Origin: Parietichytrium sp. I65-24A
Lineage: Eukaryota > Sar > Bigyra > Thraustochytrida > Thraustochytriidae
Length of the DNA stretch: 64,000 bases
Direction of reading: 5' to 3'
Assembly: GCA_012862575.1 (NCBI GenBank)
Contig: BLSF01000090.1
Span: forward strand, 1-64,000
Position 1 is the stretch's first letter; each line of letters begins with the position of its first letter. Below, piece after piece: positions 9,890 to 19,225 of the stretch. The position numbers and the translations under genes were made by a program. The notes below the pieces were generated by a model that saw nothing but the letters and a program-made list of their open reading frames with translations, had not been told where the DNA came from and searched no databases.

Positions 9890-11827
9890 ACCCCAAGCCC
9901 AGCAATATTCGTATTCGTATACGTATTTCTATTTCTATCGCTCTTGCTGCCTATCTCCCACCATGCACATGTGCAGCATCCACCGCCTCTTGCCCGCTCT
10001 CAACACTTGCCCTTGTCCTCCTTGTCCTCCTTGTCCTTTGCGCTCGCGGTCTGTCTTCTGTTTGCTTTGCTTTGCTTTGCTTGCTGTGTCTGTGCCTCTT
10101 TGCTTCACTGTCAATCAAGTTGTATTGTACAAATTGCTCATTTCATACATTTCGTTTAGCCATTTGCGCATAAGTACTTATTTGCTTCAGTATTTGCCCT
10201 TGCTTTTGGCTTGCTTCCACTCTACTCGTGCGGCTAATGCAACCTTAGCAGTGCTCACTTGGAGCTGAGGACTAGCTATCGCCATGGAGAGGACAAGTAG
10301 GAAAAAGTGTAAGATGTAAGAATTGAACTATTTGGAGCATTAGCTTGGACTTAGGTTTGTCTATGTGACACTGTGCCGTGATCTAGGCAGCGTAGCTGGT
10401 TGTAGGCAGCTTATGGCATTACTGTAGCAGATGTACAATAGTACTAGCTAGCGTCTTCTTTGGAGAGGAGAGTGTTTACTTTTCGTTTTGCAGCATTTGA
10501 TTCATTTGTTTTGATGATTTGTTTCTTTGAATGAATGTAAGACCCAATTTAGAATAGTCAATTAATATTATTTGAAATTGAACAGGTGTACACACGTGGG
10601 TGTACACGTCACTTTTTCTCACTGACAGAAAGAAATTCATGCACGGTCGTTTGCGAAAACAAAACATAAGAGAATACCTGAATTCTGAATTCTGAATTCT
10701 GTTTTCGTCCCAGGCCGATGCGACAGAGAGCACCGGAGAAAGGCTGTCCTCGCTTGTAGGAGTTTTTATATATGGATTAGAGTACGCGGAGCGTACCGTC
10801 GAGATTCAAGCGAAGACTTCTCTCCTCTGCGCCGTTGGGTTCCCGGTTCCCACTCGGCACAACGAAGTGACAAGCTGGCCACTCCCGCCGAGACTACAGA
10901 TTATGATAGTAGACTATTACTCCCATCATACGGCCCAACTCGCAATCTCGAGAGTGTTCCCGAAGTTTCTGAAATTCTGGTTCTCAAGAACAAAATCCTA
11001 GACACTTGTTCTCCGGTACGACTACCATATGTGCTATTAATAAATTCACCCTATAGGAAGGATGGTAGCAAGAACTGTAGACCGACTTCAGTTGCGGCTC
11101 CGAATTCGCCTTAGAATTGACTGTGTTTGATTCGAACGCTGACTCTGCTTCTCTTTGTTTCGTTGTGGTTCTGAATTAACTGAATTAACTGAATTCTGTA
11201 AATTTAAATTATCCCGAGTCTGTTCTGAATATGATCTTTCTATCTTTCTTCTCTTGATTATGATTGATCAATCAATTGAAATCAATCAATCAAAATTCAT
11301 TGATTGACAACAATTGATCAAGAACAAATTACATGAAAGAGTCCTTGGGATGCAAGAAGCAAGCTAGCTAGTAGCTACTGTGATCTTACTCTAGCTCTAG
11401 CCTAGGTTCAGTAGTACCCCACGGAGCGCGAACAAGCTGTTCAGTATGTTCAGTGCCAGTTCGCTAGAACGTTCTATCAACTGTTGGAGCCCAAACTACT
11501 CGTACTTGTACACACTCACACACGCTACGCATTACAGCTACTGGACATAAGAATATATATAAGTTCAGAGTACCTGGGAAGAAGAAGGTACACCGCTACC
11601 AGTTTCCCTTAACTGCGATATCATAGCAGCGAATACCAACTACAAATAGGCCAAAGCACACACACTCTCTTCAATCGGCGTACCACAACTTACTGAAAAC
11701 CACTACCAACACCGCATAACCCACAACTATCCATCCCATAAGCGACTGGTTAGCGTAATTTATAGCACTCGGCGACCCGGCATACGGGTGAACCTAGTGA
11801 ACTTAGTGGACCACTCAATCACCTTTC
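9890..11827. other. Divergent intergenic region, no gene seen
   Basis: About 1.9 kb between the divergent starts of the membrane RING gene and the cyclin gene. It contains CCTTGTCCT repeats near 10010-10040, a GAATTCT heptamer run at 10680-10699, a (CTGAATTAA)n run at 11171-11196 and an ATTGATCAATCAATTGA-rich patch around 11260-11320. It probably holds both promoters. Confidence 0.55.
10680..10700. repeat. GAATTCT heptamer, three copies
   Basis: GAATTC at 10680, 10687 and 10694, exact 7-bp period. Confidence 0.9.
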
Positions 11828-13012
11828 GTGAATCGCGAAATTGGGAGGCGCGCTGTGGGGAGTGTGTTGAGTGGGGAAAGTGTGGAGAAAAAGATGTGTG
11901 CGGCGGACTGCGAATCACAGGCGGTGCGTGGCGCTCGCGGCAAGGAGGAAGGCAAGTGCGAAGAAGCGCCGGACCAACAAGAGATAGAAGAAACAGAAGA
12001 AACTGAGGAAGGGTTGACGTTGTTGGAGAAGAATGGAATGGCGAATGCGAGTTTACTGCATCGGAGAAACGGAAATTTCAGGAGACTTCGCAAAGTTCGC
12101 ACGCTGGAGAAGCTGCGGATTGAAGATGGAACGAGTGGGATCAAGATCGCGCGAGAGGATGCACACGGTAATGGGTTGGCGGACGCTGGCGGACTGATGG
12201 GTCGGAAAGCGAATGCGAGCGTGGATGATTTGTGCAAAGCGGCGGTGGCTGCACAGGTCACTCAAAAGGACGTCGTGGTCGTCTTTGCCGAGATGCTGGA
12301 GCGGATGGCAGTTCAGAACGATGCCGCGATCGCGGAAATGTGCAGGCTCAAACGGGTGCACCCGTCCCTGCATTTCTTTCAAGGACAGAACGCGCCAAAG
12401 GTGTCACTCAAGTGGTATTTGTGGCGGATTGTTTACTATCTAAACAAGTATCCCAAGGTAGAGCCCACCTTTTTTGCGGGTGACGAAGGCACGATTTCGG
12501 CTGACTTTACTTCTGGTAAGGGCATCCAGTCACACGGAGACACCTCCGCCTTGAGCCGCGGACTACGATCGCTCCTCTTAGCCCTTGTGTATGTTGACCG
12601 CGTCACAACGCTTCATCCTTCCTTTGTCCTATCGTCGCTGTCTCTGCACCGTGTCATGCTCACAGCCATGCTTATCGCCACAAAATTCACGGATGACTTT
12701 CCCCTAGGTGTGGATGTGTTTGCAAAGATCGGAGGAATTAACGCACGAGATATGGGCAAAATGGAGTCATGCTTTTGTTCGCTCGTTGAGTTCGACTTTA
12801 ATGTCTCGGAGGAGGAGTTTGCAGTCAAGTGCATGAAGCATCTCTCTCTTGCCTTCGACATTGCTTCACAAAGGGTTGGAAAAACGTTGAGGGCAATTCC
12901 GTCTCCGCGGAGAAAACTTGGCGCCTCGGTCGCCTCGGGACTGGTGCGCAACAGCAAAACTAGGCTGCCTTCTCGACTCGTATCTATACCGGTGGGAAAA
13001 GACAGCGAGTAA
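11828..13012 (+). CDS. PHO80/P-type (CYCU-like) cyclin
   Basis: Cyclin of 394 residues. The cyclin box spans about residues 195-345. It begins with WRIVYYLNKYP, passes through LLLALVYVDRV and SLSLHRVMLTAMLIATKF, and ends with DMGKMESCFCSLVEFDFNV, the run typical of PHO80-like and plant U-type cyclins. The Lys and Asp/Glu positions expected to bind the CDK partner appear in these helices. Such cyclins pair with a PHO85/CDK5-like kinase and act in nutrient (phosphate) signalling or in cell-cycle and polarity control; which applies here is unknown. The first 190 residues are charged and low in complexity. The first Met (11828) is used; a second Met at 11894 (MCAADCES) is an equally plausible start. 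The gene is convergent with the MDR oxidoreductase, 238 bp between stops. Confidence 0.85.
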   Translation: MNREIGRRAVGSVLSGESVEKKMCAADCESQAVRGARGKEEGKCEEAPDQQEIEETEETEEGLTLLEKNGMANASLLHRRNGNFRRLRKVRTLEKLRIEDGTSGIKIAREDAHGNGLADAGGLMGRKANASVDDLCKAAVAAQVTQKDVVVVFAEMLERMAVQNDAAIAEMCRLKRVHPSLHFFQGQNAPKVSLKWYLWRIVYYLNKYPKVEPTFFAGDEGTISADFTSGKGIQSHGDTSALSRGLRSLLLALVYVDRVTTLHPSFVLSSLSLHRVMLTAMLIATKFTDDFPLGVDVFAKIGGINARDMGKMESCFCSLVEFDFNVSEEEFAVKCMKHLSLAFDIASQRVGKTLRAIPSPRRKLGASVASGLVRNSKTRLPSRLVSIPVGKDSE

Positions 13013-13250
13013 CTGGTTCTCGGGTCGTTCTGCCTCTCTGTGTATCTGTGATATATGTGTGCAATCTCTTGGTTATGTAAAATTGTCCTGAATTCGACTT
13101 TTTTTTTTTTAATGAGTACAATGTTGCTTTGCGAAGAAGGCCATGCTTCGTGCATAAAGTGAGTGTTGCTCTATCATGATTTGATTAGTATTGTCAATCA
13201 TCGTTCAATCAAACCATCTTTAGAAATGTACAAAACCACGGTGAGCAGAT

Positions 13251-14219
13251 TTATTCTGCAGGGTGCTCCATGTCAATGACAACTTTGCCCTTGGCGCGTC
13301 GTCCCTTGAGAAGATCGTACCCTTCCTCGACTTGTTTCTCGCCAAATGGCAAAACCGTGTCCAGAACTGGCTTGAACGCGGGTTCTTTGCTCCCTGCGAC
13401 CTGCATAAGCTTGACAATTTCTTCAAGTTCTTTGCCATTCTGTTGTTTGAGCCACATCCTGTGCTGTTTGCTCTCTAGGTGAAGAAGCATTCGAATCCAT
13501 GCGGTTGGTGGCCCGTTGATGGACACGTACATGCCGTCATCCTTGAGAACCCTCTTAGACTCCTTAATGTAATCCTCACCTCCACCAGAAGCAGTGGCAC
13601 AGTCGTACACAAAGTCAAAGTACTTTTCGCCAAATTTATCGTGAATGGTCTCGCTCGTGTAATCCACGACCTTGTCTGCGCCGAGCTCCTTCACCATTTC
13701 TATGTTTTTGGTGCTGCACACACCGACGATCTCTCCAGCTCCCAGCGCTTTCGCGATCTGCACGGCTGCCGTTCCAGTGCCTCCCGATGCTCCAATCACA
13801 AGTAGTTTCTGGCCCTTCTCAAAACCATGGCGTACGAGTGCTTGGTACCCAGTCAAGTATGTTGTTGTCATTGCCGCTGCGTCTACAAAAGAGAGCTCAT
13901 CTGGGATCTTGGCCACTTTGCTTGGATCGCACAAAATCTCTTCGGCAAGAACGCCGATGGTACCTCCAAAAACGCGATCTCCAGGAGACAAGCCTTTCAC
14001 ATCAGTTCCGACTTGCTTTACCACTCCAGCAAAATCCTGGGCGGCCGGCTTTCCGTGCAAGACGAACTTTGGAATTTTGTAGTCCACTGGATTCAAGCTA
14101 ACAGCCTTGACCTCCACGATGATCGCGTCGCTCTTCAGCTCAGGTCGCTTTGCGTCGCTTTTGAACTTGCGTCCTGTCGACGCCCAAAAATCATTCACCA
14201 CCGCCTTCATCACTGACAT
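13251..14219 (-). CDS. MDR-family NAD(P)H quinone oxidoreductase-like protein
   Basis: Medium-chain dehydrogenase/reductase of 322 residues, the usual length for zeta-crystallin/quinone oxidoreductase-type enzymes. The N-terminal GroES-like part contains the motif EVKAVSLNPVDYKI and then PAAQDFAGVV and GLSPGDRVFGG. The Rossmann part has LLVIGASGGTGTAAVQIAK, a nucleotide-binding glycine motif of the AxxGGxG type common in NADPH-dependent MDR members, followed by GADKVVDY. The zinc-ligand cysteines of classical alcohol dehydrogenases are not apparent, so a zinc-free NADPH-dependent reductase acting on quinones or enones (RTN4IP1-like clade) is likely. No targeting peptide is evident. The start (MSVMKAVV) gives a family-typical N-terminus. 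The substrate cannot be told from sequence. Confidence 0.88.
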   Translation of the reverse strand: MSVMKAVVNDFWASTGRKFKSDAKRPELKSDAIIVEVKAVSLNPVDYKIPKFVLHGKPAAQDFAGVVKQVGTDVKGLSPGDRVFGGTIGVLAEEILCDPSKVAKIPDELSFVDAAAMTTTYLTGYQALVRHGFEKGQKLLVIGASGGTGTAAVQIAKALGAGEIVGVCSTKNIEMVKELGADKVVDYTSETIHDKFGEKYFDFVYDCATASGGGEDYIKESKRVLKDDGMYVSINGPPTAWIRMLLHLESKQHRMWLKQQNGKELEEIVKLMQVAGSKEPAFKPVLDTVLPFGEKQVEEGYDLLKGRRAKGKVVIDMEHPAE

Positions 14220-16055
14220 CTTGGCCTCGTTTCGTCTTTCAATGTCTCAACTACGTGCACTTTCTCGCTGCCGAGAGTCTGTTATCAATTCTCAAAATGT
14301 CTTTTGTTTGAATCACTTGAGTTTGGGGATTGCCGCCGCGCATTTTTGACCCAAGTCAATTTTGACTCACAGACAAGATAGGAGTGCCGGTACTCACACC
14401 AGTACTGGCTCCCACTGCCAGTGCGTTATAATGCTCTGCACGAGTTCAGAATTAACATGTAAATCAGATCAGACATTGATGAGTTAAACAAATTGAACAA
14501 CGAACATTAAAGTCAAAGAAGACCGATCGGTGTCGTCACAGGAAAGACTGGAAAGACCTTTGGCCACTCGGCTCGATCCAACTTTCAACCCGGCGCTCTC
14601 CTATAGAGACTATCCTACAGCCCATTAAAGTTTGCTAGCTTTAATGCAGTAGAACCACTCGTGCTCAGGTACTACCTCTAACTCAATCACTAACAGCGCT
14701 TTTGTCGATAATTATAATGCCATACTATCGTAAATGTTCTGTAAACTAAACTAAACTAAACAGTACTGTACTGTAGATCTTACTAGTGCGATAGCCGAAT
14801 TCTGTAAGATGCTGCAAGCCTGTGGAAAAGTATTTATCCTCGATCCAATCCACGAATGTGCTGGTTGAGCTTCTGGTTTGCATTCTTTTGAATTAATTTG
14901 TGATTTGAAATTGAGATTAGTTGTGGAATTTGGATGTGAAGACAAAGAAGATCTGCACAAGTGAGCATTTGCTTGTGACCGAGAGCCAGAAAGAGGTTAG
15001 CGTTGGTCGCCTTTGTTGTGCTGGTTTTGGTCAGAATGATGCTTCTGTGATTGAAGTTAACTTGTTCTCATCTCGCGTCACTGTTACTGGAAGCGGGTGC
15101 TGAGGTTTTGTTGGGAGGCGAGTGAGTGACTGAGTGAGTGGCACCTTGTTGGGAAAGAAAGAAAGAAAGAAAGAAGCCCCGTAATTGATTGCAAAGGAGG
15201 TCAGTCACAGGTGTCACAGGTGACAGGAAATGCTGTTCTGATTTTTACAGAATTCAGATTTTTCCAACCGGGTTAGTTCAGTTTCTCGATGGTTCGATGG
15301 GATTCAAGCCCTTGATTCGGACCTTTGTTACAATATTGTCGGGTTTCGGCGGGGTGAAAGAGCAATTTCAACGACGATGAAAAGCGCGAGAGATCCCGAA
15401 AGTGCACATAAAAGAGGGAGCGAGCGAACAAAGTACTAGTACTCATTTCACAGTGGCGAGCAGTTCTTTGTTCGCAATGTGTCCGTTTGCTGGTTGTAAC
15501 GCCGCTGTCGGGGTCTTACGACCATGGACGGAAAATTCTCAATCTCAAATTCTGTTCAAATTTCTGATAAAAAATTTCAATTCTTGTGCGCAAACTTCCG
15601 TCAATCGATCCAAGACGTTTCCACGAATTCCTTCAAAGCATCTCAATTGAAACGGAGACTCGGACAATACCATTGCACTACAAGGTTTGATGGATAGATG
15701 AGATAGATGGATGGAATGGCCGATGCAGCCCCAAGAGCGTCGCTCCACGGTACACAAACACAAACGGCAGCTATCCAAGCTAGCGACCAGCTCAGCTGTG
15801 CTCAGTTGATGTTAAGAAGGTGCAAGGCGATACGAAGGTCCAACTAGCCGCAAACGCAACGAGCAGAGGGTGAAGAGCCACTGCAAAGAGCGCATCAATC
15901 AGCCGTCTCGGTAAGCAGCAACCCAGGAAGCGGTGAAACACACCGGAACATTTCGCAGTCCTTAGGACGTTGATGCTCGCAGGCCGCAGAGAAGGCTCAG
16001 GCTCGAGAGACTCGAAACACGACCACGGAAAGGCAGATGCTTCGCTAGGCGGAAT
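14220..16055. other. Divergent intergenic region, no gene seen
   Basis: About 1.8 kb between the MDR gene and the kinesin gene. It holds a CCGGTACTCAC word near 14387, a (GAAA)n run at 15157-15175, single GAATTC sites (15250) and AT-rich sequence. Short frames here lack any protein-like signature. Confidence 0.55.
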
Positions 16056-18986
16056 ATGGGCCTGGCACTGTCAGGAGGGTACGCCGAGCAGGATGTGGAG
16101 CTGAAGGCGATCGAGGAAGAGCAGCATGAGGTGTCAAGCAACTCTGCGATGGCAATGCGTCCGTCGAACTCGTCTTCGGGTATGTTGAATAAGCTTGAGA
16201 AACAGCTGCGCGATGATGGCTTCGGGGTTTCGCAGGAGGAGGAGAACAAGATAGTAGAGGAGTCGCGCAAGACCTGGGCCAAGGTAAAGCCTTCACAGCG
16301 CACAAGCTTTATGGAGAAAGACCCTTCGCTATTTGCGCTTCTCAACTCCCTGAATGTGCGCCCGGTGCGTGAAAACGGACCGATACAAGCCATCTTGGAC
16401 CTCATGCCCTTGTGCGGGCCGGGATTTGAGCACTACCCTCGAGTGGACCACTTTGTAATGCGAATCCTTCAGAGCGCAATAGACGCAGGGGATGTGGACT
16501 TTCGAGCTCCGGTGGATAAGAAAATGAACACGCTCTTGCATCTCGCATGTCGGAGAGCGAGCCAAGAATTGGTCGCATACCTCTTAAGCAAGGTCGGGCT
16601 TAGCGCGATGGCCGTCAATGCTCGCGGAAGGACCGCAATCCACGAAACTCTAATTGGGATGGAGCAGACGAGCGCTTGGGTAAACAAAGAGTGCTTTGAA
16701 ATCGTGGAGGAGCTGTTGCGGACTGGAGCGGATGCATCAGCGCTAGACATGGAGCGGGTAACTCCACTGCACCTTGCCGCAAGAGCGGGAGACGCCACCT
16801 TGGTGGGTCTATTGCTGTTGTACGGGGCCGATGCCGACAAGGAGGACCGAAACGGGTGGGCTCCCGTTTCCTATGCCTTAGCAAACAACCACACGAAGTG
16901 CGCCGCTCTCCTCCACACAGACACTCGCTGGAGCGAGTTCCAAGACCGAACAACTGGGCGTCTATTCTATGTCAACTCCGTCACAAAAGAGGAGACCATG
17001 GAGCGCCCACTCTTATTACATACAGACTTTGCTTCTGTAGTGCACCAAGTTCAGAGCGAAATAATGCATCCAAGGGCAACGGGTGGGACGGTGGAACAGA
17101 ACACTGAACAAATTGGCAGCGATAAATCGGAGGCTGTCAATGTAACCGAGAAGCATGCAATTCCAGGACAGATTCTCGAAAATTTCGAGGAGACAACGAT
17201 AGAGAAGTGTGTGCAGACACGAGACTCCGAGCTCGTCTCCCAAAACAGTACGTTGAGTGACGCTCGAGTGCCGTCCGAAAGCGCATCATCCTCGATTTCA
17301 TCTTTCTTGTCGCGGCGGAGCTCTACCATCCGTGAGCTGCTTGGCCAAGGTCTGACTTCCCGCATGCAAATTTGGCGAGAAACTGCCTGGAGGGAAGGAA
17401 TCCGAAATGCGTCCAAGCGAAAGGAGAAGAGGGCGTACGACGCTCTCCAGCAATACCGGGACTCTATCCGCAAGTCCGGCGCCATTGATCGATCGCGAAT
17501 CGAAAGTCTGAAGGCAGAGCTTGAAGAGCTAATCCAGGGCAAAGAGATGACTTGCGAGCAGATGCAGCAACTTGAGGCAAGTCTCGAAAGAGAACGAATA
17601 GAGAAAGCGGCAATTATGCATAGTCTTCAACTTGTCCAACAAGAGTTGGAAAACGCGCAGCGTCTTCTTAAGGATGCCGAATCTGAGCAACGGGAGGCTG
17701 TTTTGAAAGTCGAGCAAGCTAGCGCTTTGACGACCACCGTGGAAACACTCAAAGAGACTGTCCGTGCGCAAGAGGAGGAAAATTCGAAACTTCGGAAAAA
17801 TTTTATCGCGGAGCAAGAGCTGCGCAGAAGGGCACACAATCAAAATCTCGATCTTTTGGGAGCCATCCGAGTGTTTTGCAGGATCAGGCCTTTCAGTTTG
17901 GCGGAGCAAGAGCAAAATCGCAAGTCTGGCCTTTATGGTGCCGCTGTTGTTCCTGGGGAAGGAATGGAGCTCGATTGTGCTGTCGTACCCCTGAAGGAGA
18001 AAAGCTTTCGATTTGATGCATGCTTTGGCCCAGAAACCCAGCAAAAGGAAATCTTTTCGCAGATTGAACCACTTTTGCAATCAACTTTGGATGGCTACAA
18101 TGTTTGCATTTTTGCGTACGGGCAAACAGGAAGCGGTAAATCTCACACCATGATTGGGTCACGGGACGGGCCTCGCGAGAACTGGGGAATCGCTCCGAGA
18201 GCCATGGAGAGGCTCTTCGAGCTTTTGAGGGCACGTGCGACTGGCAACTTTACCGTTTCCTGCTCTGCCATAGAGCTGTACAACAACCAACTTCGAGACT
18301 TGATGTGCGATGATCTTGGGGTAACAGCCAAGTTGACCGTGAAGCGCGACTCAGCTGGTGCAGTGTACGTCGAAAATGCAACTGTGAAAGAGATGGGAAA
18401 TGCCGAGTCAGTTCTTGACTGTCTTGACGAACTTCTGGGCCGCCGCGTTGTGGCAACAACCAAAATGAACGCGGAGAGCTCAAGGTCGCACCTAGTGTTC
18501 TCTCTGCACGTTGTCATTAAGCATCCTCAGAACAAGTCGTTGACGAAGGGCAAGCTAACGCTCGTCGATTTAGCAGGTTCGGAGAAGGTAGCACAATCGG
18601 GAGTTTCGGGTTTAGGTCTGAAAGAAGCAGTGTCAATTAATCAAAGTCTCTCGGCTCTCGCGGATGTAATTTCCGCTCTGACCGAGAAACAAAAGTTCGT
18701 GCCTTATCGGAATCATCTATTGACGCAGCTTATGGCGGACGTTTTGGGGGGCAACGCAAAGACGCTGATGTTCGTCAACGTTTCGCCGCAGCCAACGTCG
18801 GTAGCGGAGTCCTTGAATAGTCTCCAATACGCCACTCGTGTCAAGAAGGTCAAGAACAATGCCAAAAAGAACGTCGAGACTGCGGAGATTCAAAAGTTGA
18901 AGAAGCAAATAGAGTTCTTGCGCAAGAAGGCTCACATAACAGCGGATGATTTTGACTTTGATTTTCCAGTGAGCGAACAAAGCTAA
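16056..18986 (+). CDS. Kinesin-14 with ankyrin repeats and WW-like motif
   Basis: Microtubule motor of 976 residues with its motor at the C-terminus, as in minus-end-directed kinesin-14. Domains in order: a charged N-terminus; ankyrin repeats at about 165-285 (NTLLHLACRRASQELVAYL, TAIHETL, TPLHLAARAGDATLVGLLL, WAPVSYALANNHTKCAALL); a WW-like motif at about 290-320 (RWSEFQDRTTGRLFYVN) in which the second Trp is Met; a Ser-rich linker; a coiled coil at about 455-595; and the motor at about 600-945. The neck reads AHNQNLDLLGAIRVFCRIRP, the kinesin-14 pattern. The P-loop is GQTGSGKSHTM (about 689), switch I is NAESSRSHL (about 804) and switch II is LVDLAGSEK (about 836), so the motor looks active. 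It likely works in spindle or cortical microtubule transport, with ankyrin and WW parts as cargo or partner adaptors (inference). Convergent with the kinase gene. Confidence 0.93.
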   Translation: MGLALSGGYAEQDVELKAIEEEQHEVSSNSAMAMRPSNSSSGMLNKLEKQLRDDGFGVSQEEENKIVEESRKTWAKVKPSQRTSFMEKDPSLFALLNSLNVRPVRENGPIQAILDLMPLCGPGFEHYPRVDHFVMRILQSAIDAGDVDFRAPVDKKMNTLLHLACRRASQELVAYLLSKVGLSAMAVNARGRTAIHETLIGMEQTSAWVNKECFEIVEELLRTGADASALDMERVTPLHLAARAGDATLVGLLLLYGADADKEDRNGWAPVSYALANNHTKCAALLHTDTRWSEFQDRTTGRLFYVNSVTKEETMERPLLLHTDFASVVHQVQSEIMHPRATGGTVEQNTEQIGSDKSEAVNVTEKHAIPGQILENFEETTIEKCVQTRDSELVSQNSTLSDARVPSESASSSISSFLSRRSSTIRELLGQGLTSRMQIWRETAWREGIRNASKRKEKRAYDALQQYRDSIRKSGAIDRSRIESLKAELEELIQGKEMTCEQMQQLEASLERERIEKAAIMHSLQLVQQELENAQRLLKDAESEQREAVLKVEQASALTTTVETLKETVRAQEEENSKLRKNFIAEQELRRRAHNQNLDLLGAIRVFCRIRPFSLAEQEQNRKSGLYGAAVVPGEGMELDCAVVPLKEKSFRFDACFGPETQQKEIFSQIEPLLQSTLDGYNVCIFAYGQTGSGKSHTMIGSRDGPRENWGIAPRAMERLFELLRARATGNFTVSCSAIELYNNQLRDLMCDDLGVTAKLTVKRDSAGAVYVENATVKEMGNAESVLDCLDELLGRRVVATTKMNAESSRSHLVFSLHVVIKHPQNKSLTKGKLTLVDLAGSEKVAQSGVSGLGLKEAVSINQSLSALADVISALTEKQKFVPYRNHLLTQLMADVLGGNAKTLMFVNVSPQPTSVAESLNSLQYATRVKKVKNNAKKNVETAEIQKLKKQIEFLRKKAHITADDFDFDFPVSEQS

Positions 18987-19225
18987 TGCTTGGTGTGCGA
19001 ATGAATGTGGTAAAAAAATGGAATTTGAACTACTTCGCTCCATGTTTTATTGGTGTAATAAAAATCTATGTCTATTTTTTTTTGTAAACGTGAGTTGTGC
19101 GTACTAAAAAATTATAAATGCCATCTTTCTCATGATGAACAGCGACTGATATTTTACGCCATGGAATTATGTCTGTCATTTTACAACAACTCAAAATTTA
19201 ATGTGCAAAATGGAGATGCACTCAC
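18987..19225. terminator. Shared 3' gap with back-to-back AATAAA signals
   Basis: Between convergent stop codons. AATAAAA lies at 19057-19063 on the plus strand, 71 bp past the kinesin stop. TTTTATT at 19045-19051 is AATAAAA on the minus strand, about 175 bp past the kinase stop. Together they form a near-symmetric element that could serve polyadenylation of both transcripts. This is inferred from the canonical signal; usage in this organism is unknown. Confidence 0.4.

Noticed and set aside
9458-10159. 233-codon plus-strand frame opposite the membrane RING gene
   Set aside because: Antisense shadow; His/Pro/Leu-rich with no motif.
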